Positions 23,093 through 30,953 of a DNA stretch of 42,395 nucleotides are shown here, piece after piece. The translations under genes and the position numbers were made by a program. How positions within the stretch are numbered: the first letter of the stretch is position 1; the number at the start of each line of letters is the position of its first letter. This stretch comes from Halorubrum sp. 48-1-W (GTDB taxonomy: Archaea; Halobacteriota; Halobacteria; Halobacteriales; Haloferacaceae): contig NZ_QMIM01000038.1 of NCBI RefSeq assembly GCF_003287355.1, forward strand, positions 1 through 42,395, written 5' to 3'. The notes under the pieces were generated by a model. It was given only the letters and a program-made list of their open reading frames with translations, had not been told where the DNA came from and did not search any database.

Positions 23093-24563
23093 CACTCCGG
23101 GCCTTCTCGGCGAGCGGCTCCGGGGTGTCGCCGGCCTCGACGGACGCGTCGAGGATCCCGTCGTCGACGCGCTCGACCGTCCCGTCGGCGTGTTTGATCA
23201 CGTCGACGTGGAGGTCGACGTAGCGGACAGCCGTCGGGAAGGCCTCGACGGGGGTACAGACGTTGACGTAGGTCCCCTTCACCGTCCCGTCGGCGGCCCG
23301 GTAGGTGGTGGGGTACCACCAGCGACCCTCCTTGAGGCTCGTCACCGCGACGTCGCCGGCCTCCCTGCGGGTGTCGAGCTCGTCGTACCGCCCGCCGGGC
23401 GTCATCTCCCGCTCGACGACCACGCTCCCGTCGTCGTCGACCGCGGTCACCGCCCCCTCGCCGAGGGTGATCAGCCGACCGTCGGGCTTGCCGTGTTCGA
23501 TCCGGAGCCGGTCGCCCTCGTTCGGACCGAAGGAGTCGCACACGGCGGGGAAGGGGAAGTCGGCGTCCGGGTCCGGGTCACAGATCGCCTCGGCGAAGTC
23601 AACGCCGGCCGACGCCGATTCGGAGCCGGCCTTGACCCGGTGGTGACCCGACATCGTCGCGGTCACGTCCCGCCGGATCGAATCGAGCGCGAAGCGCGAT
23701 TCGCGGCCGAACCAGACCCACACGCCGCCGTTCGGGCGCGCGAGCGGCCCGGTTCGCATCGTCGCCGAGTCCGAAAGGAGGCCGACCTCGCTGGCGTCGT
23801 GGTCACCTCCGGCGTCGGAGCCGACCGCCTCAGCGAGCCGGTCGGCGTCGGCCACGGCCCGTTCCAGCCCCGCCTCGAGTTCGTCCATGTCGGCGTCGAG
23901 CGCTGCGGGCCCCCAGACCGCGCGCCACCCGTCCGGCGGCTCGATCCCGAGGAGGTCGGTCATCCCGGCCAGCTCGCGGGCTGCCTCGTCGTCGCGGACG
24001 TCGACACGGGTCCCCGAGCCGGGCTCCAGCGTGACGAGACCGGCCCCGACCCGCAACTCCGTGTCCAGCTCCGGGCGACGCGACGCCCAGGGTGCGGCCG
24101 ACGCCGTCACCTGGGTTCGAACCCGGTCGCCGGTCTCGATCCGGGCGTCGACGTTTCCGTACGGGAGGTATCCCTCGACGGGGTCACCCGAGCCGGTTCC
24201 GGCGTCCGGAGAGCCGCCATCGTCGGCTCCGACGGCCAGATCGACGACCGCGCCGCCGCCGAGCGTCTCCGCGACCTCGCCGTCGAGGACGGCCCCGACC
24301 GGTGTCGGATCGGTCCAGGCGAGCGCGTCGATCCCGACGTCGACGAGCAGGTCCCGGAGCGTCCCGACCGCGTCGGGGTCGCCGGCGACGCCGACACCCT
24401 GGCGGTCGTCGGTCGTGGAGACGGTCGCGTCCGGCGGCGCGGTCGGGAAGCCGACGTCGAACCGTCTGCGGATCGGCAGCGAGGCGTCGACGACGTCGTG
24501 ATCGGCCCCGAGCAGGAGGCGCGTCACCGCGGTGGCGTATATCCCGCGGACCCGCACGTTCAC
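23064..24563 (-). CDS. fau-1: RNA-binding protein/ribonuclease FAU-1
   Basis: The 499-residue protein matches the archaeal FAU-1 family, AU-rich RNA-binding proteins described as ribonucleases involved in 5S rRNA processing. The N-terminus MNVRVRGIYATAVTRLL is characteristic. The C-terminal DUF402 domain shows WWYPTTYRAADGTVKGTYVN and RYVDLHVDVIKHADGTVE. Length fits the family. The start codon is clear and no upstream partner overlaps. Its 3' end is tandemly duplicated downstream. Confidence 0.9.
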   Translation of the reverse strand: MNVRVRGIYATAVTRLLLGADHDVVDASLPIRRRFDVGFPTAPPDATVSTTDDRQGVGVAGDPDAVGTLRDLLVDVGIDALAWTDPTPVGAVLDGEVAETLGGGAVVDLAVGADDGGSPDAGTGSGDPVEGYLPYGNVDARIETGDRVRTQVTASAAPWASRRPELDTELRVGAGLVTLEPGSGTRVDVRDDEAARELAGMTDLLGIEPPDGWRAVWGPAALDADMDELEAGLERAVADADRLAEAVGSDAGGDHDASEVGLLSDSATMRTGPLARPNGGVWVWFGRESRFALDSIRRDVTATMSGHHRVKAGSESASAGVDFAEAICDPDPDADFPFPAVCDSFGPNEGDRLRIEHGKPDGRLITLGEGAVTAVDDDGSVVVEREMTPGGRYDELDTRREAGDVAVTSLKEGRWWYPTTYRAADGTVKGTYVNVCTPVEAFPTAVRYVDLHVDVIKHADGTVERVDDGILDASVEAGDTPEPLAEKARSVASALENAL

Positions 24564-24790
24564 GCCGCCTCACCCCGGCTCGCTCGTGTCTCACCGACGC
24601 TCCCACGCCGTCCATCGTCGTCCATGCGGGGAGCTTTCGGCCCCGACCGCTTCAACCTCCGGTGTTCGTCGAGGGCGCAACTCGTCGAGGTGGCGAGCAC
24701 GCCCGGTCCGGGGGCGGTAGCGTCCGCATCCGGCGGCAACGAGCGCCACGACGGCGACCGCTTAAGTCGGATCGGGCCGAACTCGACCGC

Positions 24791-25831
24791 ATGGATTCAC
24801 GGTCGGACCCCATTCAGCGGGCCGACGACGAGGGTCGGGACCTCTATGACGTCGCCACATGGGAGGAACGCACCTCCCTCGACGGGCTCTCGGTCGCGCT
24901 GTACTGGCTTCTCACCCGCTCGGCGAAGGCGCTCGTCGTCCTCCTCGCCGGGATCATCCTCCTCGCCATCTTCGGGTCGTTCGGCGCGGGGCTCCTCGTC
25001 GATCGGACGATGGCCGCGCTCCTTGCGCTGTCCGCGATCCCGGCGTTCGGGCTCGCAGTGTACGTGTACGCCTCCGACGTCACGACGGGCGAGCCGCTCT
25101 CGCTTCTGGTCGCGACGTTCCTCCTCTCGGTGTTGACCGCGACGTTCGCGGCGGTCCTCAACGGTTTCGCCCGACCGTTCTTCGAGCCGCTCGGCTTCCT
25201 CGGGCTCGTGCTCTTCTTTTTCGTTATCGTCGGCCCGATAGAGGAGACGGTGAAGCTGCTCGCGGTGCGGCTGTACGCGTACAACGACGCGCGGTTCGAC
25301 GCCGTGATCGACGGCGCGGTGTACGGCGCGATCGCCGGGCTCGGGTTCGCCGTCATCGAGAACCTGCTGTACATCGCACAGAACGTCGACATCGGTGAGC
25401 TCGCGTTCGGGCTCGCAGCGCTCGGCGCCGGCGACGGGATCGCCGCGTTGCGCGCGCTTGCGGGCCCCGGCCACGTCGTCTACTCGGCGTTCGCGGGATA
25501 CTACCTCGGGCTCGCCAAGTTCAATCCGGAGAACCGTGGACCGATCGTGATCAAGGGGCTCGTGATCGCGGCGACGATCCACGCGTTGTACAACACGCTC
25601 GTCGGCCCCGCCACGGTCGTCATCTCCTCCGTCTCCGGACTCCCGCAGATCCCGGCGCTTTTCGTCTTCGTGGTCGTCTTTCAGGGCGCGTTCGGCTACC
25701 TCCTGGTGCGGAAGCTCCGACGCTACCGGGACGTGTATCTCGCGACGCGCGGGGACGGGAGCGGGGGCGGCGCGACGGGTGACGGACGCGGACCGGAGGC
25801 AGCCCCGGAGCGGGACGAGTTCGAGGAGTAG
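24791..25831 (+). CDS. PrsW-family intramembrane glutamic protease
   Basis: A 346-residue polytopic membrane protein of about eight helices. The PrsW signature is present: GPIEETVKLLAVRLYAY with Glu151-Glu152, then GLGFAVIENLLYIAQ and a later GHVVYSAFAGYYLGLA plus an IHALYN motif. These Glu and His residues form the active site in PrsW/CPBP-type proteases. In Bacillus, PrsW cuts the RsiW anti-sigma factor; haloarchaea lack that system, so the substrate is unknown. A TATA-like GCTTAAG lies about 28 nt before the ATG. Confidence 0.88.
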   Translation: MDSRSDPIQRADDEGRDLYDVATWEERTSLDGLSVALYWLLTRSAKALVVLLAGIILLAIFGSFGAGLLVDRTMAALLALSAIPAFGLAVYVYASDVTTGEPLSLLVATFLLSVLTATFAAVLNGFARPFFEPLGFLGLVLFFFVIVGPIEETVKLLAVRLYAYNDARFDAVIDGAVYGAIAGLGFAVIENLLYIAQNVDIGELAFGLAALGAGDGIAALRALAGPGHVVYSAFAGYYLGLAKFNPENRGPIVIKGLVIAATIHALYNTLVGPATVVISSVSGLPQIPALFVFVVVFQGAFGYLLVRKLRRYRDVYLATRGDGSGGGATGDGRGPEAAPERDEFEE

Positions 25832-25838
25832 CGGGTCC

Positions 25839-25851
25839 CCACCTAGGGTGG
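25839..25851. terminator. Small hairpin between convergent PrsW and ROK genes
   Basis: CCACC-tag-GGTGG forms a perfect 5-bp stem that includes the ROK stop codon, inside the 11-bp gap between two convergent genes. It may mark a bidirectional 3' end. There is no U-rich tract, so the terminator role is weakly supported. Confidence 0.3.
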
Positions 25852-26823
25852 CGACTCGACGTGGGACCGGTCGCCGGTCCCGCCGGTGAGCGCGCTCGCG
25901 AGCGCGCCCTTGACGACGACGTCGTCGCCGAGGCTGGTCAGGCGGATCTCGGGGACGTTGATGAACACCATGTCCGCGAGCTTCTCGCGGACCGGGTCGA
26001 GGATCCGGTCGGGGTTGTTGAGCGCGACCGCGCCGCCGACGCTCACGACGAGGGGCGCGTACGCGTGGATCACGTTCGCGATCCCCATCGCGTTCCAGTG
26101 GGCGAGCTGGTCTATCACGTGGTCGGCGAAGGTGTCCTCGCCGGCCGCCTCGAAGACGTCGACCGCGGAGAAGTCGGGGTCCTCGATCGGGAGCACCGTC
26201 TCGACCGGGTCCTCCTCGTGGAGCTCGCGGGCGTAAAGCGGGATGTTGTTGCCCGAACAGTAGCCCTCCCAGTGGCCGTCGAGCCCGCACCCGCAGGTCA
26301 TGAAGCCGTGGGGGTCGACGGTCATGTGGCCCACCTCGCCGGCGTTGCCGTCCCACCCCGAGAGCACGTTGCCGTCGACGGCGACGCCCGCGCCGATCCC
26401 CGAGGAGATCGTGAGATACACCATGTCGTCGGGGTTGCGCTCGGAGTGGAACCGCTCGCCGATGACGCCCGCGATGGTGTCGTTGTGGAGGTGGACCTCC
26501 TCGGTGTCGAGCAGTCGCGAGACCGGGCCGACGAGGGGGATCCGTTCGACGGTGTCCGGGAGGTTCGCCGGTCCCACCACGACCCCGGCTGCGAGGTCGA
26601 GCGGGCCGATCGAGCCGATGCCGACGGCGACGACAGCCGTCGGGTCGACGCCCGCCTCCGCACACGCGTTTCGGACGACGCTCAACACCGCCTCGGTGAC
26701 GGCGATGCCGGTCGGGCCACGGGGGGTCCCGCGCGCGTCGGAGCCGAGCACGGTCGCGGTCTCGTCGCCCACGACCGCGCGGACGTTCGTCGCGCCGAGG
26801 TCGACGCCCACGTAGTAAGCCAT
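25843..26823 (-). CDS. ROK-family sugar kinase (glucokinase-like)
   Basis: A 326-residue ROK protein without a DNA-binding domain, so an enzyme rather than a repressor. The phosphate loop is GVDLGATNVRAVVGD and the catalytic Asp is in HLHNDTIAG. TISSGIGAGVAVDG is the ATP-binding region and the ROK zinc motif reads GHMTVD with CGCGLDGHWEGYCSG. The best guess is glucose phosphorylation by ATP. A TATA-like GATTAAG at about 26845-26853 on the minus strand suggests a leaderless mRNA. Confidence 0.9.
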   Translation of the reverse strand: MAYYVGVDLGATNVRAVVGDETATVLGSDARGTPRGPTGIAVTEAVLSVVRNACAEAGVDPTAVVAVGIGSIGPLDLAAGVVVGPANLPDTVERIPLVGPVSRLLDTEEVHLHNDTIAGVIGERFHSERNPDDMVYLTISSGIGAGVAVDGNVLSGWDGNAGEVGHMTVDPHGFMTCGCGLDGHWEGYCSGNNIPLYARELHEEDPVETVLPIEDPDFSAVDVFEAAGEDTFADHVIDQLAHWNAMGIANVIHAYAPLVVSVGGAVALNNPDRILDPVREKLADMVFINVPEIRLTSLGDDVVVKGALASALTGGTGDRSHVESPP

Positions 26824-26937
26824 CGGCGGAAGGAGGTTCCCGTTACCACTTAATCGGGACGGTTCCGTCGGGTGTCGCGCTGGGCGGGGACGTTCGGCGG
26901 TTCGTCGCTGATTCGTCGCCGTATCCGCACGAGAAGA

Positions 26938-26987
26938 GCGCTACCGGGCGGGTCTCAGGGCGGCGCTACCGGGCGGGTCTCAGGGCG
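26938..26987. repeat. 25-bp tandem duplication across the UspA stop codon
   Basis: Two identical 25-bp units (26938-26962 and 26963-26987), each reading GCGCTACCGGGCGGGTCTCA plus GGGCG. The UspA stop (complement TCA at 26980-26982) falls in the second unit; the first is an exact copy beyond the gene end. Confidence 0.97.
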
Positions 26988-27462
26988 CGACGCGGCGTTT
27001 CGACTCGACCGGCTCCCCGCGAACGAACGTCACGGGACACGGCGCGGAGAGGATCACGTCCTGGGCGACGCTGCCGAAGACCGCCTTGCCGGTCGGCGAG
27101 CGGTGTCGACCGCCGACGACGACGCGGTCGGCGTCGGTCTCCTCGGCCAACCGGACGATCTCGTCGGCGTGGTCGCCGACCGCGCCGCGGATCGAGTGGT
27201 CGACGCCCGCCTCCGTGAGCGCCTTGGAGATGGCTCGGGTGGTCGTGTGGCGCTTCGCGACCGCGTCCGGCGTCGAGGCCTCGCTCTCGGGATCGACGCC
27301 GAGGTTCGATCGCACCTCGTCGAACTCCTCCCCGTCGAACACGTGCGCGAGGACGACCGTGGCCCCGGTGGGCTCCGCGACGCTCACAGCCTCCGCGGCG
27401 AGCCGTTCGGTTCGCTCCTCGTCTTCGGTTCCGACCGCTAACAGGATCGTTTCTATGCTCAT
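26980..27462 (-). CDS. Universal stress protein
   Basis: A 160-residue UspA-domain protein. The ATP-binding loop is VVVGGRHRSPTGKAVFGSVA (G-x2-G-x9-G-S pattern), and the strand-start MSIETILLAVGTEDEERTER is typical, with the ATP-contacting acidic residue in this first strand region. It probably binds ATP and responds to stress. Its upstream region is notably AT-rich with an inverted repeat, suggesting regulated expression. Confidence 0.92.
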   Translation of the reverse strand: MSIETILLAVGTEDEERTERLAAEAVSVAEPTGATVVLAHVFDGEEFDEVRSNLGVDPESEASTPDAVAKRHTTTRAISKALTEAGVDHSIRGAVGDHADEIVRLAEETDADRVVVGGRHRSPTGKAVFGSVAQDVILSAPCPVTFVRGEPVESKRRVAP

Positions 27463-27497
27463 ACCTTCCGTTGGCGCCCGGCGCTCTTAACCTTGCT

Positions 27498-27525
27498 GAT
27501 TTTTAACTCGATATTGAATTAATAT
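27498..27525 (-). promoter_or_regulatory. AT-rich promoter of uspA with an inverted repeat
   Basis: On the minus strand a TATA-like GAGTTAAAAA (about 27498-27508) lies some 35-45 nt before the UspA start. Just upstream, 27511-27525 is ATATT-GAATT-AATAT, an inverted repeat with 5-bp arms. It stands where an activator would bind upstream of BRE/TATA. Confidence 0.45.
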
Positions 27526-27668
27526 TCATGACAGGGGGAACCGGGCGAGCGTGACGGCGAGAACGGGGTTCGACGACGACGACGAGGAAGAAGGAAGTCG
27601 CGACTCCGCGGCGGTCGTATCGCTCGACGACGGGATATCGGGTGAACGGAAACGGGGAGGGGCCGGTA

Positions 27669-27740
27669 GTCGGGAATTCGGGAGTCGGGAACCCGGGAGT
27701 CCGGTGAGCTCGGCAGTCGGGAACTCAGTAGTCGGGCGCG
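27669..27740. repeat. Degenerate 15-bp tandem repeat across the DUF5611 stop codon
   Basis: Units begin GTCGGGAA at 27669, 27684 and 27716, with a diverged 17-bp unit at 27699 and a partial unit at 27731. The consensus is GTCGGGAA(T/C)(T/C)CGGGA. The DUF5611 stop (complement TCA at 27725-27727) lies in the unit at 27716, so the array starts in coding sequence and extends about 55 bp past the gene. Confidence 0.75.
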
Positions 27741-28108
27741 TCGTCCTCGACCTCGCGTTTCAGCGAATCGCGCCGTGACTTGGCGTCACGGCCGGTGGCT
27801 TCGAGCAGGAAGGAGTTCTTCGCGTCGACCGCGTCGGCGGCAGAGTCGGCGTTCCCCTCGGCGATGACGTCCTCGGCGGGGCGCTCCTCGAAGTGAACCG
27901 CGAGCTTGTCCTTCTTGCCGCTGTACTCGGCCGCGCCCGCGACGATCCGCTCGAAGACGGGGTTGTCGGGGTCCTCCACCACGTACAGCTCGTGGCCGTC
28001 GTACTCCTCGGTGCCGGTGACCGATCCGAAGTACTCCTCGATGGAGCCTTTGAGGTCCGGCATGCGCTCGTCGAGATGCTCACCGCGGCGCATCTTGTAC
28101 TGCTTCAT
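27725..28108 (-). CDS. DUF5611-family protein
   Basis: A 127-residue acidic protein matching the haloarchaeal DUF5611 family by memory: start MKQYKMRRGEHLDERMPDL, then GTEEYDGHELYVVEDPDNPV, AEYSGKKDKLAVHFEERPAE and EATGRDAKSRRDSLKREVE. The ATG at 28108 gives the family start; the frame extending to 28192 runs into intergenic palindromes. Function is unknown; strong conservation in this class suggests a housekeeping role. Confidence 0.82.
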   Translation of the reverse strand: MKQYKMRRGEHLDERMPDLKGSIEEYFGSVTGTEEYDGHELYVVEDPDNPVFERIVAGAAEYSGKKDKLAVHFEERPAEDVIAEGNADSAADAVDAKNSFLLEATGRDAKSRRDSLKREVEDDAPDY

Positions 28109-28160
28109 GCTGCGACCGTTCGACAGGGGCGCGTAAACCAGTTTCGTCACGGGGAATCGG

Positions 28161-28190
28161 CGCCACGTGGCGGGTTCGAGCCTCGAACCC
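28161..28190. promoter_or_regulatory. Abutting palindromes between DUF7093 and DUF5611 genes
   Basis: The perfect 12-bp palindrome CGCCACGTGGCG (28161-28172) is followed at once by GGGTTCGA-gcc-TCGAACCC (28172-28190), an 8-bp perfect stem. They lie 45 nt past the DUF7093 stop and 53 nt before the DUF5611 start on the minus strand. They may act as a terminator for the first gene or an operator for the second. Confidence 0.45.
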
Positions 28191-28234
28191 ACGAGAAAGG
28201 GAACGTCGATGAACTGGGCACGCTGACCCGGCGA

Positions 28235-29416
28235 CTATCGCGGCCGTTCCGCGACGTAGCCGCGTTTACACTCGGGACAGATGTCGCCCGCCCGCATGGA
28301 ACTCCCGCCGGAGTCGGCGGTCATCCCACACTCGGGACAGTAGTACTCCGTCGGCGTCTGCTGTGAGTCCGTAGTCTCGAGCGCCGACGCGTCCTCGCGG
28401 GTGAACCCTGAACCGGGGCCGGCCGACCCGTCGTCGGAGTCGCCGGTCGCGCCGCCGACGCCGGTCACCGGGGATCCGGACGACGACGACCGGTCCGCCG
28501 GCTCGACGTACTCCGCGTCCGGGGACTCCACAGCCGACCCGGCGGTGCCGGTGACGTCGCCGGCTTCGGGCGTGAGACCGCCGAACTCGACGCCGTCGTC
28601 GTCGCCGTCGATCTCGGCGTTGAATCCCTCGTCCTCGCCCCGCTGTTCGGGCCAGGGGGCCGCCTCGAACGTCGCGTCGTCGTCGGCCGCCTCGACCGTG
28701 GGCCACTCACCCCGGTGGCGATCGGCGTCGGACGCGGCGTCGCCGTCGTCGTCGAGGATCACGCCGTCGTCCGCCGCGGCGTCGCCGTCGGCGTCCTCGT
28801 CCGCGGGCTCGCGATCGGCGGCGGAGGCGTCGGCTGCGTCGACCGCTTCGTGGACGTCGGCCGCATCGGTCGTGTCCGAACCCCCGTCGATCAGCTCTGC
28901 CCCCTCGTCGTCCGCCGCGGACGTGGGACCGTCGGCGTCGACGGCCCCCTCGTCGGTCGGGTCGGGTCGCTCCGGGTCGGCGCTGACCGGGTCCGCTCCC
29001 CCCGGCTCCTCGCCTCCCGAACCCGCGCCCGCTGTGGGGGGTGTCCCGTCGAGGATCTCCGCGTCGTCCCCGTCGACGTCCGCGAAGTCGCCACCGACGG
29101 TTCCGCCGTAGTCGATGTCGGGACCCCGGTCCGAGACGTCGGCGTCGAGCGACGGTTCCGCGGACGCCACAGCGTCGTCGGACCCGTCCGCCGACCCGGT
29201 CGGCTCGGTCGACGACGCCCCAGTAGCCGTCGCCTGATCGGTCAGCTGTTCCATCGTCGTGACCTCGGTGTTCTCGCTCACGACCTGCGTCTCGCCGCAC
29301 CGAGCGCAGGTCTTCACCTCCCTGACGGTCGTGACGACTTCCTCGCCGTCCTCCTCGCGCTCGCGTTCTATTTCGGGCTCCGAGAAGTCGTGCCCGAGCA
29401 GACACCTGATTCCCAT
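28235..29416 (-). CDS. DUF7093-like acidic protein with two zinc ribbons
   Basis: A 393-residue protein with zinc-binding pairs at both ends. Near the N-terminus is MGIRCLLGHDFSEPEIERE, then KTCARCGETQ; the C-terminus carries YYCPECGMTADSGG and CPECKRGYVAE. Between them lie about 270 residues of Asp/Ala/Gly-rich low complexity, extreme even for a haloarchaeon. The layout recalls the DUF7093 family. ATG at 29416 is chosen from the conserved MGIRCLLGH start. A scaffold or nucleic-acid-associated role is a guess. Confidence 0.78.
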   Translation of the reverse strand: MGIRCLLGHDFSEPEIEREREEDGEEVVTTVREVKTCARCGETQVVSENTEVTTMEQLTDQATATGASSTEPTGSADGSDDAVASAEPSLDADVSDRGPDIDYGGTVGGDFADVDGDDAEILDGTPPTAGAGSGGEEPGGADPVSADPERPDPTDEGAVDADGPTSAADDEGAELIDGGSDTTDAADVHEAVDAADASAADREPADEDADGDAAADDGVILDDDGDAASDADRHRGEWPTVEAADDDATFEAAPWPEQRGEDEGFNAEIDGDDDGVEFGGLTPEAGDVTGTAGSAVESPDAEYVEPADRSSSSGSPVTGVGGATGDSDDGSAGPGSGFTREDASALETTDSQQTPTEYYCPECGMTADSGGSSMRAGDICPECKRGYVAERPR

Positions 29417-29578
29417 TACACCACCCTGCGGTGCCGAGGGTAAAAAACGCCCCGTCGGCGTCGGACGCCCGGCACACGACGCGATCGGCTCGGGGGAGAC
29501 GACGGTGGCTGACGACGTCGACCGTCGATCCGACACACCAGCACCTTTGAGGTTCGGCCACGTACGGGACCACGAGAC

Positions 29579-29893
29579 ATGCCGACCGTGTACTACCAAG
29601 GCGAGGAGATCGAGTGCGAGGAGGGTGACGTGCTACGCGACGTGTTGAAGGAGGCCGGCCTCTCGGTACACAACGGGTCCACCCGGACGTTCAACTGTCA
29701 CGGGCTGGGCCAGTGCGGCACCTGTGCCGTCCAGGTCGACGGCGAAGTCAGCGAGCCGAGCCGAAGGGAGGAGGCCAGACTCTGGCTCCCGCCACACCAC
29801 CCGAGCCACGACGTCCGGCTGGCGTGTCAGACCCGCGTCGAGGGCGACGTCGAGGTGACGAAGGGTAGCGGCCTCTGGGGCCAGCACATCTAG
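29579..29893 (+). CDS. [2Fe-2S] ferredoxin
   Basis: A 104-residue soluble plant-type ferredoxin. Cluster cysteines are Cys40, Cys46 and Cys49 in FNCHGLGQCGTCAVQV and Cys83 in LACQTRVEGD. The C6-C3 spacing (C-x5-C-x2-C) and a proline/histidine-rich insert (LPPHHPSHD) differ from the halobacterial electron-donor ferredoxin and suggest a distinct redox partner. It is monocistronic, divergent from the DUF7093 gene. Confidence 0.92.
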   Translation: MPTVYYQGEEIECEEGDVLRDVLKEAGLSVHNGSTRTFNCHGLGQCGTCAVQVDGEVSEPSRREEARLWLPPHHPSHDVRLACQTRVEGDVEVTKGSGLWGQHI

Positions 29894-30026
29894 GCCGTCG
29901 TAGCTGTCGCTGAACGGTCGATAACAGCCCGCGACGGACGTGAGTCCGCACCGCGGGAAAGAAACTCGTTTTCGCGTGTCAGAGCCGTGTTCGGCGTCAG
30001 CCGGACGACCCGCTTCGGTATCCGGT

Positions 30027-30221
30027 TTACTGCCGAACGACGTTGGTCGCGCGGGGACCCTTGGGCGAGGACTCGATGTCGAACTCGAGCTCCTGACCCT
30101 CTTCGAGGTCCGGACCGCCAACGTCCTCCATGTGGAAGAACACGTCGTCGTCCTCGTCCTCAGTCGAAATGAAACCGTAGCCGCCAGTGTCGTTGAAGAA
30201 ATCAACCTTTCCTGTCGCCAT
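30027..30221 (-). CDS. Cold-shock domain protein
   Basis: A 64-residue CspA-like RNA chaperone. RNP1 is GGYGFIS (residues 13-19) and RNP2 is DDVFFHMEDV; the start MATGKVDFFNDT is typical of haloarchaeal CspA. It should bind single-stranded RNA or DNA and help translation in the cold. ATG at 30221 follows a short leader, with a TATA-like CTTATC about 28 nt upstream on the minus strand. Confidence 0.95.
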   Translation of the reverse strand: MATGKVDFFNDTGGYGFISTEDEDDDVFFHMEDVGGPDLEEGQELEFDIESSPKGPRATNVVRQ

Positions 30222-30396
30222 TGCGAATAAACACACGCCGGTTGACGGGATAAGACTTTCGAGTGTACAGTTAACACGACCATCGATCGACGATCGTGTG
30301 AGTTATCGGCCTGAGTACCCGGATCCGGTGAACGTACGGTCGATCCTACCGGATCGAACCGACTGGACCGTCGGTTTCCGGCATGCCCGTCGATTT

Positions 30397-30939
30397 ATGT
30401 ACGAGCACCCCGAGCCGACGGCCGTGTTCCGACCCCTCCGCGAGAACGGCCCCGCACTGTTGGTTCCGGCCGCGTGGACCGTGGCTGCGAGCGCCGTCCT
30501 GGGCGTCGTCAGTACCCACGCACTGTTCGTCGCCCACGTCGTCATGAGCGTCCTGCTCGTCGCGTTCCTCGTCGGATCGTGGGGCGAGATGGGGTCGGGT
30601 GCCCTCCGCGTCTGGAAGCTCGTCATCCTCGCCGGCACGCCGGTGACGCTCGCGGGAGTTCTCGGGTTCCTCGCGCTCGACGGCGTGCTCGCGCTCCCCG
30701 CGAGGCCGTTGCTGTCGATCGCGTTGTACGGATGGATACTGCTCCCGGCAGTCGGGCTGGCGGACACCGGCCGGCGGGTCGGGCGATCGGCCCGCGCCTA
30801 CGACGTCGGCACAGCCTGCTGTGTCGTCGGGGCGGTCGGCGTCGCAGTCGCCGGCTCGCCGACCGCAACCGCCGTGGCCCTCGGCGTCGTCGGCGTCGGC
30901 CAGACCCTCGGGATCGTCGCTGCGACCGTCGCGGAGTGA
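30397..30939 (+). CDS. Six-TM YIP1-like membrane protein
   Basis: A 180-residue protein with about six hydrophobic segments, starting MYEHPEPTAVFRPLRENGPA then PAAWTVAASAVLGVVSTHAL. The last helix (ATAVALGVVGVGQTLGIVAA) reaches the C-terminus. A YIP1-type fold is possible by helix layout only. The ATG at 30397 is chosen over upstream in-frame starts because the membrane region begins soon after. No function can be given. Confidence 0.65.
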   Translation: MYEHPEPTAVFRPLRENGPALLVPAAWTVAASAVLGVVSTHALFVAHVVMSVLLVAFLVGSWGEMGSGALRVWKLVILAGTPVTLAGVLGFLALDGVLALPARPLLSIALYGWILLPAVGLADTGRRVGRSARAYDVGTACCVVGAVGVAVAGSPTATAVALGVVGVGQTLGIVAATVAE

Positions 30940-30952
30940 CCCCCGCGGGGTC
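30938..30952. terminator. Hairpin between convergent genes
   Basis: GACCCC-cgc-GGGGTC is a perfect 6-bp GC-rich stem that begins in the stop codon of the membrane-protein gene and ends just before the M20 gene's stop. It may separate the two convergent transcripts. No U-tract is seen. Confidence 0.35.
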
Positions 30953-30953
30953 C

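Noticed and set aside
28172-28190. tRNA-like GGGTTCGA...TCGAACCC
   Set aside because: It resembles a T-arm only superficially; no acceptor, D or anticodon arms can be formed around it.
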